Shown here in pieces: positions 43,645-52,150 of a stretch of 64,000 bases of DNA. Position 1 is the first letter of the stretch. Every line of letters begins with the position of its first letter. A model generated the notes under the pieces. It was not told where the DNA came from, made no database searches, and saw only the letters and a list, made by a program, of their open reading frames with translations. Source of the stretch: an uncultured Bacteroidia bacterium (GTDB lineage Bacteria; Bacteroidota; Bacteroidia; Bacteroidales; UBA932); assembly GCA_902785065.1 (NCBI GenBank), contig CACZXH010000005.1, forward strand, positions 124,001-188,000, read 5' to 3'. Position numbers and translations under genes: made by a program.

Positions 43645-45309
43645 CTAGCTGATGAACTGGGCCTTGAGCAGTTCGATCTTCTGCGGGGCGTCGTCGCCCT
43701 TGGCGCCGAAGTAGAACTTGATCTTGGGCTCGGTGCCGGAAGGACGGACGGACACGACGTCGCCGGCCTCGTTGAAGAACTGGAGGACGTTGGATTTCGG
43801 GAGTCCGGTCTCCTCGGGCTTGTTGTAGTCCACGACCTTGGCGAGCGGGCTGCCGGCGATCTCCTTCGGCGGGCAGGCGCGGTAGTCGGCCATGATCTTC
43901 TGGATTTCCTCGGCGCCGGATTTGCCCTTGCGGACGATGTAGACCATCTTCTCCACGTACAGGCCATACTCCTTGTACACCTTCTGGAGGAGCTGCCACA
44001 GGGTCATGCCCTGGTCGGCGGCCCAGGCGGCGCACTCGGCGACGGCGCAGCCGGCGACCTGCGCACACTTGTCGCGCACGAAGGAACCGAGATTGAAACC
44101 GTAGGACTCTTCGCCGCCGCAAATGAACGTGGCCTTGCCTTCCTGCTGCTTCTGGATCTCAGCAATGTACTTGAAGCCGGTGAGGACGTTGTAGCATTTC
44201 ACGCCGAAATGCTCGCAGATCGCGGCGAGCAGCTCGCTGGTGACGATGGTCTTGACGCAGTACTGGTTGCCGTCCAGCTTGCCGAGCTCCTGCCAGCGGG
44301 TCAGGATGTAGTAGGTGAGGAAGCTCCAGGTCTGGTTGCCGGTGAGCTGGACCATCTGGCCTTCGTCGTTGCGGACGGCGATGCCCAGGCGGTCGGCGTC
44401 CGGGTCGGTGGCGAGGACGAGGTCCGCGCCGGTCTCGTCGGCCTTCGCCAGGGCCATCTTCATGGCCGCGGGCTCCTCCGGGTTCGGGGAGACGACCGTC
44501 GGGAAGTTGCCGTCGCTGACATCCTGCTCGGGCACGTGGATGACGTTCTTGAAGCCGATGCGGGCGAGGGCCTCGGGCATGAGCTTGACGCCGCAGCCGT
44601 GCAGCGGGGTGTAGACGATCTTGAGGTCCGCGTGGCGGGCGACGGATTCCGGGGACAGCATCAGGGAGAGCTGGTCCTTCAGGTAGCATTCATCGACCTC
44701 GGTGCCCATCGGCTCGATACCGCCGGGAACGGTGCCGGCGACCGGGGCGAAACGGACGTCGGCCGGGTCCTCGATCTTCGCGACCTCGGCGACGATGTCC
44801 TTGTCCACGGGCGCGGTGATCTGGCCGCCGTCGCACCAGAAGACCTTGTAGCCGTTATACTCCTTGGGGTTGTGGCTGGCGGTGACCATGATGCCGGCGG
44901 TCGCGCCTTTGAGGCGGATGGAATAGCTCAGTTCCGGGGTGGGGCGCAGGGCGTCGAACAGGTAGACGTGGATGCCGTTGTTGGAGAGGACGTCGGCGGA
45001 AATCTCGGCGAACAGACGGGAGTTGTTGCGGCTGTCGTGCGCGATGCACACGCTGGCGGCGCCGTCCACATGGGCCTTGATGTAGTTCGCGAGGCCCTGG
45101 GTGGCCATGCCCACGGTGTACTTGTTCATGCGGTTGGTGCCCACGCCCATGATGCCGCGGAGGCCGCCGGTGCCGAACTCGAGGTTCCGGTAGAAGGCGT
45201 CTTCCAGGCCGACGGGGTCGGTTTCCTGCAGTTTCTTGATTTCTGCCTTGGTCTCGGCGTCGAAGTTCCCTTCGAGCCAGCTCTTGACCACATCCTTGTA
45301 ATCTTTCAT
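43645..45309 (-). CDS. Phosphoglucomutase/phosphomannomutase family phospho-sugar mutase
   Basis: 554 residues of the alpha-D-phosphohexomutase superfamily. FGTGGLRGIMGVGTNRMN is the N-terminal signature, the phosphoserine loop is GIMVTASHNPKEYNGYK, the metal loop ATDPDADRLGIAV, the sugar-binding loop CGGEESYGFNLGSFVRDK, and the phosphate-binding end SVRPSGTEPKIKFYF. It most likely interconverts glucose-1- and glucose-6-phosphate (PgcA-like); mannose specificity is not excluded. Single gene with its own -7 element (45346-45353). Confidence 0.92.
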   Translation of the reverse strand: MKDYKDVVKSWLEGNFDAETKAEIKKLQETDPVGLEDAFYRNLEFGTGGLRGIMGVGTNRMNKYTVGMATQGLANYIKAHVDGAASVCIAHDSRNNSRLFAEISADVLSNNGIHVYLFDALRPTPELSYSIRLKGATAGIMVTASHNPKEYNGYKVFWCDGGQITAPVDKDIVAEVAKIEDPADVRFAPVAGTVPGGIEPMGTEVDECYLKDQLSLMLSPESVARHADLKIVYTPLHGCGVKLMPEALARIGFKNVIHVPEQDVSDGNFPTVVSPNPEEPAAMKMALAKADETGADLVLATDPDADRLGIAVRNDEGQMVQLTGNQTWSFLTYYILTRWQELGKLDGNQYCVKTIVTSELLAAICEHFGVKCYNVLTGFKYIAEIQKQQEGKATFICGGEESYGFNLGSFVRDKCAQVAGCAVAECAAWAADQGMTLWQLLQKVYKEYGLYVEKMVYIVRKGKSGAEEIQKIMADYRACPPKEIAGSPLAKVVDYNKPEETGLPKSNVLQFFNEAGDVVSVRPSGTEPKIKFYFGAKGDDAPQKIELLKAQFIS

Positions 45310-45345
45310 GATGGTATCGGTGTTTTAGTGTTTTTCTCTATCGTA

Positions 45346-45353
45346 CAAATATA
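45346..45353 (-). promoter_or_regulatory. -7 promoter element of the phospho-sugar mutase gene
   Basis: TATATTTG on the minus strand, 36 bases upstream of the ATG, back to back with the promoter of the methyltransferase gene. Confidence 0.55.
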
Positions 45354-45365
45354 GCGAATAATGTG

Positions 45366-45373
45366 TATTTTTG
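45366..45373 (+). promoter_or_regulatory. -7 promoter element of the methyltransferase gene
   Basis: TATTTTTG ends 8 bases before the ATG at 45382. Its position rules out the in-frame ATG at 45361 as the start. Confidence 0.5.
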
Positions 45374-45381
45374 CAATGCCA

Positions 45382-46707
45382 ATGTCTTTCGCCGATTTCA
45401 TATTGCAACACGAGGGGGACGATCCCGTCCGCCTTCTCCTGGCCCGTGACAAGTACCCGGAGGTCGATATCGACCTGGCTGTCACGACGTTGGAAGTGCG
45501 GCGCAAGCTCCGGACGAAAGTCCCCGAGTGGTATGCGGTTCCGTCGCTGATTTATCCCTTCCGGCTCTCCGGAGAGCAATGCAGTTCGAGTGAAACCGCC
45601 AGGTATAAGGCAAGGGTTTGCGGGAGCAGTTTGGTCCCCGAACCGTCGCTTCGCGACCCCTCCCATAAATGGGCCCCTCCCTCTTATGCGGCCGAGGGTG
45701 GCCACAGGTTCGGGGACCAAACCGCTCCCGCAAATGAGCGTTTGAAAATTGCTGATTTGACGGGTGGTATGGGGGTCGATGCGTGGGCGTTTGCGCAGGT
45801 GGCGGAGGAAGTGCTTTATAATGAGATGCAGGTTGAATTGGCGCGGGCGACGGAGTTGAATTTCAGGGAGTTGGGGGTGGAGAACGTGCGGTTTCGGAAC
45901 TGCCGGGTGGAGCCGGGGAAGGTTGCGGAGGTGCTGGACGGGTTTCGGCCTGATGTCATTTTCCTGGATCCGGCACGCAGGGCCGGGGACGGGCGGAAGG
46001 TGTTCCTGATCGAGGAGTGCCAGCCGGATGTGCTGGGGCTGCTTCCGGAACTGTTCGAGGCGAGCCGGTACGTGCTGCTGAAACTCTCGCCGATGGCGGA
46101 CATTACCATGGCCTGCAAGCGGCTGGGAGCGCACGTGAAAGAGGTGCACGTCGTGGCGGCGGGAGGGGAGTGCAAGGAACTCCTGTTCCTGCTGGACCGC
46201 GACTGGGAAGGGGCCCCTGCGACCTTCATCGTCGAAGGCGGCGCCGTGATGGAGATTCCCGGTCAGGCCGGGAATGACGGTCCCTCCCTTGTCATTTCGA
46301 CCGGAGCGAAGCGGAGTGGAGAAATCTGGCTCTTCGAACCCGGGAAGTCCCTCCTCAAGGCCGGGGCGTTCGACCTGCCGTGCGAACGGTTCGGCTTGAC
46401 CAAGCTGGGGCAGCATACGCATCTGTATGTGGGTGAGGCCATACCGGAGGCGTTGCGGCCGTTCGGGAAGGTGTTCGAAATCCTGGAGGTGCTGCCCTTG
46501 AACAACCGGACGATGAAGGAGGCGGGAAGGCGGTGGCCGCAGGCCGAGGTGACGGCCCGGAATGTGCCCATGACCTCCGACCTGCTGCGGAAGAAGCTCG
46601 GCTGCGCCTCGGGCGGGGACATCCACCTGTTCGGCGTCCGGATCGAGGCGGCCGCGGAAGCGGGTAACTACTTGATTGTAACTAAGAAACAATATGGAAC
46701 AGATTGA
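45382..46707 (+). CDS. Class I SAM-dependent methyltransferase (THUMP-like domain) carrying two in-frame repeat insertions
   Basis: 441 residues from MSFADFILQH. An N-terminal helical part has SGEQCSSSETARYKA; the SAM-binding strand is IADLTGGMGVDAWAF, the catalytic-type loop DVIFLDPARR, and the C-terminal THUMP-like part runs from FEPGKSLLKAGAF to the end. Family members go almost directly from ARYKA to the SAM strand. Here about 40 residues (CGSSLVPEPS ... TAPANE) come from a 118-bp inverted-repeat element, and about 22 more (PGQAGNDGPS ... KRSGE) from two small repeats. Both keep the frame, so the gene may still work. Substrate unknown. DUF4298 and CPBP genes follow. Confidence 0.82.
   Translation: MSFADFILQHEGDDPVRLLLARDKYPEVDIDLAVTTLEVRRKLRTKVPEWYAVPSLIYPFRLSGEQCSSSETARYKARVCGSSLVPEPSLRDPSHKWAPPSYAAEGGHRFGDQTAPANERLKIADLTGGMGVDAWAFAQVAEEVLYNEMQVELARATELNFRELGVENVRFRNCRVEPGKVAEVLDGFRPDVIFLDPARRAGDGRKVFLIEECQPDVLGLLPELFEASRYVLLKLSPMADITMACKRLGAHVKEVHVVAAGGECKELLFLLDRDWEGAPATFIVEGGAVMEIPGQAGNDGPSLVISTGAKRSGEIWLFEPGKSLLKAGAFDLPCERFGLTKLGQHTHLYVGEAIPEALRPFGKVFEILEVLPLNNRTMKEAGRRWPQAEVTARNVPMTSDLLRKKLGCASGGDIHLFGVRIEAAAEAGNYLIVTKKQYGTD
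45617..45734. repeat. 118-bp MITE-like inverted-repeat element inside a coding sequence
   Basis: The left arm (45617-45644, starting TTTGCGGGAGCAGTTTGG) and right arm (45707-45734, ending CCGCTCCCGCAAA) are 28-bp inverted repeats with one mismatch. The interior has a GTCGC-TTC-GCGAC hairpin and a CCCAT-AA-ATGGG hairpin. The right part includes GAGGGTGGCCACAGGTT, shared with 7584-7600. It is translated in frame within the methyltransferase. Confidence 0.88.
46253..46327. repeat. Two dispersed repeats inserted in frame in the methyltransferase gene
   Basis: 46253-46279 is a GTCATTCCCGG-family palindrome (ATTCCCGG-TCAGG-CCGGGAAT) in the same orientation as the one at 37179. 46290-46327 is a TGTCATTTCGACCGGAGCG-type repeat ending GAGAAATCT. 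They are read as PGQAGNDGPS and ISTGAKRSGEIW. Confidence 0.85.
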
Positions 46708-46999
46708 ACGGATTCAGCATTTCGAGATGCTGCTGGACCGGGTCGCTCCCGTCCTGGGAAGCCTGACGGAGGCGCTGGACGCCTTCGACGGCATCCAGGA
46801 GGACGTGCGGGAACTGTCGGCCTACTATGAAAGCGACGAATGGCGCGATGACTTCGAGGCCGACGAGGCCGGGAAACTGCCCGCGGACCTCAAGCGCGGC
46901 GTACTGTCCGAGGACGGCATCTACGACGCCCTCTCCGACCACTACGCCCTGACCGTCCGTCTGTTGGACACCGTTTCTGCCATCCTCAAAGACAGATAG
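46694..46999 (+). CDS. DUF4298 domain protein
   Basis: 101 residues, acidic and helical (ERIQHFEMLLDRVAPVLGSL ... ELSAYYESDEWRDDFEADEAGKLP ... LKRGVLSEDGIYDALSDH), matching the DUF4298 family of small Bacteroidota and Firmicutes proteins of unknown function. No signal peptide. It overlaps the methyltransferase end by 14 bp and the CPBP gene follows 3 bp later, so the three form an operon. Confidence 0.8.
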   Translation: MEQIERIQHFEMLLDRVAPVLGSLTEALDAFDGIQEDVRELSAYYESDEWRDDFEADEAGKLPADLKRGVLSEDGIYDALSDHYALTVRLLDTVSAILKDR

Positions 47000-47002
47000 A
47001 CC

Positions 47003-47836
47003 ATGACACGGACGGATACCCCTTTCTGGAAATGGCTCCTGCTGCTGATTGCAGGCTCTTTCCTGTTCATGCTGGCGTATGGATTCTCCGGGATTCCGGC
47101 AGCCCTGGATGAAACGTTGCACATGCCGCTCTGGTTGCAGGCGCTCCTTTGCGTGCTCGCTTCCGCGGGTGTGCTGGCGCTGTATGGGTGCTGGTGGCAA
47201 TGGACTGAAAAGCAGAAGGCCCGGGACATCCCGATGCGCCGGCTGGCCGGGGACACCGCCATCGGCTTCGGCGTGGGCATCTTCTTTTTTGTCCTGGTGA
47301 CGGGTTGCATGGCGCTGATGGGTGGCTATCGCATCGACAGTGTCAAGTGGGACTGGAACGCGCTGATCAGTAGCCTGTTCACGTTCCTTGTCGTCGCCGT
47401 CGGTGAAGAAGTCCTGTTCCGCGGCATCGTGTTCCGGATGATCGACGACCGGTGGGGGACTGTCGTCGCCCTCATTGTTTCGGCCCTGATCTTCGGCTTC
47501 GTCCATATCTCCAACAACAACGCGACGGTGTGGTCTTCCGTGGCCATCGCCGTCGAGGCCGGCCTCCTGCTGGGCGCCGCCTACAAATGGTCCGGCACCC
47601 TGTGGGTACCCATCGGCATCCACTGGTCCTGGAACTACTTCCAGGGCCCGGTTTTCGGTTTTGCTGTTTCGGGAAACGGGACACAGTCCCTTATCCACCC
47701 GGTCATCCAGGGCTCCGACTGGCTTACCGGCGGCTCCTTCGGCGCCGAAGCCTCCATTCCCGCCTTCGTCCTGGGCCTCTCCCTGGCTATCGTGTTCCTG
47801 CTGCTTCCTCGGCGTACTGCTTGCACCAGTCGATGA
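47003..47836 (+). CDS. CPBP family intramembrane metalloprotease
   Basis: 277 residues with about seven membrane helices. The CPBP (CAAX protease and bacteriocin-processing, ABI) motifs are present: GEEVLFRGIVFR (EExxxR), FGFVHISNNN, and IGIHWSWNYFQG for the third catalytic His/Asn. It cleaves substrates within the membrane; targets unknown. The last 50 bp overlap the end of the convergent nth gene, an unusual amount for a compact pair. Confidence 0.88.
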   Translation: MTRTDTPFWKWLLLLIAGSFLFMLAYGFSGIPAALDETLHMPLWLQALLCVLASAGVLALYGCWWQWTEKQKARDIPMRRLAGDTAIGFGVGIFFFVLVTGCMALMGGYRIDSVKWDWNALISSLFTFLVVAVGEEVLFRGIVFRMIDDRWGTVVALIVSALIFGFVHISNNNATVWSSVAIAVEAGLLLGAAYKWSGTLWVPIGIHWSWNYFQGPVFGFAVSGNGTQSLIHPVIQGSDWLTGGSFGAEASIPAFVLGLSLAIVFLLLPRRTACTSR

Positions 47837-48434
47837 GGCCGCAGGCGACGCATTTGGGGGTGCGGGCGGTGCAGGTGTAGCGTCCGTGGAGAATCAGCCA
47901 GTGGTGGGAGCGGGCGCGAAGGTGCTCCGGAATATGGCGCTCCAGGTCGCGCTCGACCTCCAGGGGCGTCTTGCCGTTCGATAGACCCAGCCGGTGGGAC
48001 ACACGGAAGACGTGGGTGTCCACGGCAATGACGGGCTTGTCATAGACGACGGAGGCGATGACGTTCGCGGTCTTGCGGCCGACGCCCGGAAGGGTCATCA
48101 GCGAGTCGATGTCGGAAGGAACCTCGCCGCCGAAATCGGCCAGGAGCTTCTGCGCCATGGCGATCAGGTGCTCCGTCTTGGAATTCGGGTAGGAAACGCT
48201 TTTCACATAAGGATATACCTCGTCGAAGCTGGCGGAGGCCAGGTCCTGCGGGGTGGGGAAGCGTTCGAACAGGGGCGGGGTGACGATGTTCACCCGCCGG
48301 TCTGTGCACTGGGCCGACAGGATGACGGCCACGAGCAGCTGATACGGATTCCCGTAGTGGAGTTCGGTCTCGGCGATGGGGACGTTCCGTTCGAACCAGT
48401 CGACAATGCCCGCGAAGCGTTCCTTGCGTGTCAT
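47787..48434 (-). CDS. nth: Endonuclease III
   Basis: 215 residues of the HhH-GPD DNA glycosylase family: VILSAQCTDRRVN, the helix-hairpin-helix LPGVGRKTANVIAS with catalytic Lys, the catalytic Asp in VDTHVFRVSHRLGL, and the [4Fe-4S] motif C-x6-C-x2-C-x5-C (CTARTPKCVACGLIDWC). It removes oxidised pyrimidines and nicks abasic sites in base-excision repair. I start at 48434: the longer open frame upstream is only the shadow of the FtsE-like gene. It is coupled to that gene by an ATGA overlap. Confidence 0.94.
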   Translation of the reverse strand: MTRKERFAGIVDWFERNVPIAETELHYGNPYQLLVAVILSAQCTDRRVNIVTPPLFERFPTPQDLASASFDEVYPYVKSVSYPNSKTEHLIAMAQKLLADFGGEVPSDIDSLMTLPGVGRKTANVIASVVYDKPVIAVDTHVFRVSHRLGLSNGKTPLEVERDLERHIPEHLRARSHHWLILHGRYTCTARTPKCVACGLIDWCKQYAEEAAGTR

Positions 48435-49132
48435 ATCGTCAGGTCCAGTTCGAAGGTGTCGTCCTCGATGATTTCGGTGCAGTGCTCGTCGGCGCAGGAG
48501 AAGACGCGGCCGGGATAGCGCTCGAATATGGAGCGGTTGTGCGTGACCATGATGATGGCCGTGCCTTCCTCGTTCAGCTTGCGGAGGAGTTTCAGGATGC
48601 CGTCGGCGGTTTCGCCGTCCAGGTTGCCGGTGGGTTCGTCGGCGAGGATGGCCTGGGGGCGGTTCAGCAGGGCGCGGGCGATGGCGATGCGCTGCTGCTC
48701 GCCGCCGGAGAGCTGATGCGGCATCTTGTGGGCCTTCGTGCCCATGCCGACATCTTCCAGTACCTCCTGGATACGGGTGTCGATGGCGGTGCGGTCCTTC
48801 CAGCCCGTGGCGCGGAGGACGAACTCGAGGTTCGCTTCCACGGAACGGTCCATTAGCAACTGGAAATCCTGGAACACGACGCCCAGGCGCCGGCGCAGCA
48901 TCGGTATGTCTTTTGTACGGATGTCGCGGAGGTTGAACCCACAGACGGATCCTTCTCCCTGGGTGAGCCGGTTTTCGGCCGTCATCGTCCGGATGATGGA
49001 GGTCTTGCCCGAGCCCACCTTGCCGACGATGTACACGAAATCGCCCGGGTTGATGGCCATGTCGAGGCCGTAGATGACGACGCTGTCCCCGCCCAGGATG
49101 TCTGCGCCGCTGAATTGGATAATGGGTTCCAT
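48431..49132 (-). CDS. FtsE-like ABC ATPase
   Basis: 233-residue ABC ATP-binding subunit: Walker [10 protein letters not shown], the Q-loop VVFQDFQLL, signature [15 protein letters not shown], Walker [13 protein letters not shown] and the H-loop VTHN. The sequence is closest to FtsE, which with FtsX controls peptidoglycan hydrolysis at division, rather than to a LolD importer. FtsX is not adjacent, as is common in Bacteroidota. Its -7 element is at 49155-49162. Confidence 0.85.
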   Translation of the reverse strand: MEPIIQFSGADILGGDSVVIYGLDMAINPGDFVYIVGKVGSGKTSIIRTMTAENRLTQGEGSVCGFNLRDIRTKDIPMLRRRLGVVFQDFQLLMDRSVEANLEFVLRATGWKDRTAIDTRIQEVLEDVGMGTKAHKMPHQLSGGEQQRIAIARALLNRPQAILADEPTGNLDGETADGILKLLRKLNEEGTAIIMVTHNRSIFERYPGRVFSCADEHCTEIIEDDTFELDLTI

Positions 49133-49154
49133 TGCGTTTTTGGACTGGATTACA

Positions 49155-49184
49155 CAAAGATAATCAGAAAAATTCGTAAATTTG
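49155..49184. promoter_or_regulatory. Divergent -7 elements of the FtsE-like and TPR genes
   Basis: TATCTTTG on the minus strand (49162-49155) serves the FtsE-like gene, 22 bases before its ATG. TAAATTTG on the plus strand (49177-49184) serves the TPR gene, 19 bases before its ATG. Confidence 0.55.
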
Positions 49185-49203
49185 TAAAATAATCTACGCG
49201 AAG

Positions 49204-52143
49204 ATGAAGAAAAGACTGATCCTGGCCCTGGCGGCCGTCCTCCTTGCAGGAGCCGCCTCCGCCCAGACTCCGGAATACGACCGCGCCCTGGACCTTTACG
49301 GGCACGGAATGTACGCGGAGGCCGCCCGGCTGCTGGAGCGCATTCCCGGCAGCGAAGCCGAAGGTTACGCGGCCCTCTGCGCCCTCGAACTCCAGACCCC
49401 CGGCTATGAGCAGCGCGCCGAAGCCTTCCTGGACCGCTGGCCCGAATCCCTCCTGGTCCCGCAGGTGAACTTCCGCTGGGCGCAGGACCTGTTCGACCGC
49501 GGGCTCTATCGGGAGGCCTCGTACCGGTTCAGCTGCGTCACGCAGGACGAGTTGATGCCCGGCCAGGTGGCCGAATACGCCTACAAGAAGGGCTACAGCG
49601 CCTTCGGCAGCGGCGACCTCACCCTCGCCCGGACGCTCCTGGAGAAGGTGCAGAGCCTGCCGCCGTCCGACTACACGGCCCCGTCCCAGTACTCGCTGGG
49701 CTACGTGTGCTACTCGCTGGGCGACTTCCGCGAGGCGGCCGACTGGTTTGCCAAATCCGCCGTGGACCCGCGCTTCACGCAGCTTGCGAACTACTATATC
49801 CTCGAATGCCGTTTCAACGAGAAAGATTACAACTACGTGATCAAGTTCGGCGAGGATATCTACGACAAGATTCCGGCGGACCGCCAGCCGCACTTCGCCC
49901 GCATCATGTCCGAGTCCTACCTCGTGCTCGGCGACAAGGAGAAGGCCCGTTCCTACTACCAGAAGAACCTGGCGGACAACACGGCCCGCAACCGGTCCGA
50001 CTGGTTCTACGCCGGCTCCGTCCTGTATGCCGTCGAGGACTGGCAGGGCGCCGTGGAGAGCTTCAGCCAGATGCCTGAACGCACGGATTCCCTGGGCCAG
50101 ATCGCGAACTACCAGCTGGGCTACAGCTACATCCAGCTGCGCAACAAGGTGGCCGCCCTGGATGCGTTCAAGGACGCCGCCGCCCTTCCGTTCAACAAGG
50201 ACATCCAGGAGGACGCATACTTCAACTACGCGAAACTCGCCTTCGACCTGAACAACGATGTGTCGGCCTTCAACGACTACATGAAGCGGTATGACGCCCT
50301 TTCCAAGGGGGACCAGATCTACAGCTACATGGCGATGGCCGCCCTCGCGAACCATGACTACGAGGCCGCCGTCGCGGCTTACGACAACATCGACGAACTG
50401 GACCCGCGGATGCAGTCCAACTACATGAAGGCCTATTTCCTCCGCGCGAACCAGCTGATCCAGAACGGATCCTTCCGCGATGCGGTGCCGCACCTGAAGG
50501 CCGCCGCCTACTACAGCCCCCGGCAGGATCCCTTCAACCAGCTCTCCCGCTACTGGATCGCCGAGTCCTACTACCGGGACGGCAAGTACGCCGACGCCCG
50601 CGCCGTCCTCATGGACCTGTACAACCTGTCCGCCCTGGATGGCAAGAAAGAAGGGAACCTGATCCCGTACGACCTCGCCTATACGTTCTTCAAGGAGGAG
50701 GACTATCCCGCCGCCCTGAAATGGTTCAACAACTACCTCGCCGGCAACCATAACGACCGGGGTGCCGATGCCGAAACCCGCATCGGCGACTGCTACTTCT
50801 TCCAGAAGGACTACACGACCGCCATCGCCGCCTTCGAGCGCAAGCTGGCCGATTATCCTGATCCCGACGACATCTACCCGTACTACCGTGCCGGCGTGGC
50901 TTGCGGCCTGGTGCGCGACTTCCCGCGCAAGGTCCAGTTCCTCGAGCGCGTGAAGAAGGCCTCCCCGGGTGTCCCGTACTATGCCGATGCCATGTACGAA
51001 CTGGGCCGCGCCTATGTCTCCGTGGGCGAGCCGGAGGACGCCGTCCGGACGTTCCGGACCCTCCGCGCCACCACCGACGATCCCGACTATGCCACCCGCG
51101 CCCTGCTGGAGCTGGGCATGATCGCCCGCAACGCCGGGGACGACGCCAAGGCCCTGGAGTACTACAAGGAAGTCGCCGCCCAGGGCGGTGATTATGCCGA
51201 TGACGCCCTCCTCGCGGTCGAGTCCATCTACCGCACCCGCCAGGAGCCCGATGCCTACCTCGCGTTCGTGAACAGCCTGGGCGACAAGGCCGCCCGCACC
51301 GACGCGCAGAAGGAGGAAGTCTACTTCGGCACGGCCGAGGAAATCTACCTCGGCGGCAACTACGCGAAGGCGGAAAGCACGTTCAAGAGCTATCTCGAGA
51401 AATATCCCGAAGGCGCCAAGGTGGCGGAAGCCGCCTTCTACCTGGGCGAATGCTACCGCGGGATGGGTGACAAGGAAAAGGCGGCCGATGCCTATGCCGA
51501 CGCCCTCGAACGCGGCCTGGAAGGCTCCTTCCTGGAGACCGCCTGGTTGCGGCTCGGCGACCTTTCCTACTCCATGCAGCGCTATCCCAAGGCCTATGCC
51601 GCATACCTGAAGCTCCGGGACGCCGCGCAGCTGGACGACAACAAGGCCGCGGCTGCCGTAGGCATGATGCGTTCCGCGTTCAAGGCCCGTGAGTTCGAGG
51701 ACGCCGTCGCTGCCGCGCAGTCCGTGCGCGGGATCCGCGGCGCCTCCGACGACCTCCGCCGCGAGGCCGACTACGTCCGCGCGAAATCCTGCCTCGGCAT
51801 GAGCCGCCGCGCGGAAGCCTACGGTCTCTTCGAGCAGCTTGCCAAGGATCCTTCCACCGACGAAGGCGCCGAAGCCGCGTACCTGATCATCCAGGACAAG
51901 TTCGACCGCGCCGAGTTCGCCGGCATCGAGGACAAGGTGTACGACTTCGCGGCCAAGGCCGGCGGCCAGAACTACTGGCTCGCCAAGGCCTTCATCGTCC
52001 TGGGCGACACCTTTGCCGAGAACGGCAACATGACCCAGGCCAAGGCCACCTTCGACAGCATCAAGTCCGGGTACAAGCCGTACGGTCCCGAGGACGAAGT
52101 CCTGGACCAGGTGGAACTGCGGCTGAGAAAACTTAACAAGTAG
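49204..52143 (+). CDS. Large secreted tetratricopeptide-repeat protein
   Basis: 979 residues. Signal peptide (cleavage after ASAQ, about 21), then almost entirely TPR helices: repeats such as YKKGYSAFGSGDLTLARTLLEKV, LAYTFFKEEDYPAALKWFNNYL, AEAAFYLGECYRGMGDKEKAADAYADAL and YELGRAYVSVGEPEDAVRTFRTL. It is periplasmic or outer-membrane associated, a scaffold. Seven bp after its stop begins the outer-membrane barrel gene, so the two are probably one functional unit. The specific role is unknown. Confidence 0.88.
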   Translation: MKKRLILALAAVLLAGAASAQTPEYDRALDLYGHGMYAEAARLLERIPGSEAEGYAALCALELQTPGYEQRAEAFLDRWPESLLVPQVNFRWAQDLFDRGLYREASYRFSCVTQDELMPGQVAEYAYKKGYSAFGSGDLTLARTLLEKVQSLPPSDYTAPSQYSLGYVCYSLGDFREAADWFAKSAVDPRFTQLANYYILECRFNEKDYNYVIKFGEDIYDKIPADRQPHFARIMSESYLVLGDKEKARSYYQKNLADNTARNRSDWFYAGSVLYAVEDWQGAVESFSQMPERTDSLGQIANYQLGYSYIQLRNKVAALDAFKDAAALPFNKDIQEDAYFNYAKLAFDLNNDVSAFNDYMKRYDALSKGDQIYSYMAMAALANHDYEAAVAAYDNIDELDPRMQSNYMKAYFLRANQLIQNGSFRDAVPHLKAAAYYSPRQDPFNQLSRYWIAESYYRDGKYADARAVLMDLYNLSALDGKKEGNLIPYDLAYTFFKEEDYPAALKWFNNYLAGNHNDRGADAETRIGDCYFFQKDYTTAIAAFERKLADYPDPDDIYPYYRAGVACGLVRDFPRKVQFLERVKKASPGVPYYADAMYELGRAYVSVGEPEDAVRTFRTLRATTDDPDYATRALLELGMIARNAGDDAKALEYYKEVAAQGGDYADDALLAVESIYRTRQEPDAYLAFVNSLGDKAARTDAQKEEVYFGTAEEIYLGGNYAKAESTFKSYLEKYPEGAKVAEAAFYLGECYRGMGDKEKAADAYADALERGLEGSFLETAWLRLGDLSYSMQRYPKAYAAYLKLRDAAQLDDNKAAAAVGMMRSAFKAREFEDAVAAAQSVRGIRGASDDLRREADYVRAKSCLGMSRRAEAYGLFEQLAKDPSTDEGAEAAYLIIQDKFDRAEFAGIEDKVYDFAAKAGGQNYWLAKAFIVLGDTFAENGNMTQAKATFDSIKSGYKPYGPEDEVLDQVELRLRKLNK

Positions 52144-52150
52144 CACGAAC

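Noticed and set aside
45325-46692. Long open frame antisense to the methyltransferase gene
   Set aside because: It has no family motifs, and its openness follows from the codon bias of the high-GC plus-strand gene. The plus frame has clear methyltransferase motifs.
47787-47836. Frameshift or annotation error at the 50-bp overlap of the CPBP and nth genes
   Set aside because: Both frames keep family motifs or plausible ends, and convergent overlaps of this size occur; the C-terminal residues of the CPBP protein lie beyond its last helix.
48435-49157. N-terminal extension of nth across the FtsE-like gene
   Set aside because: The extension is Arg/His/Pro-rich and out of frame with FtsE. The real nth start is the ATG at 48434.
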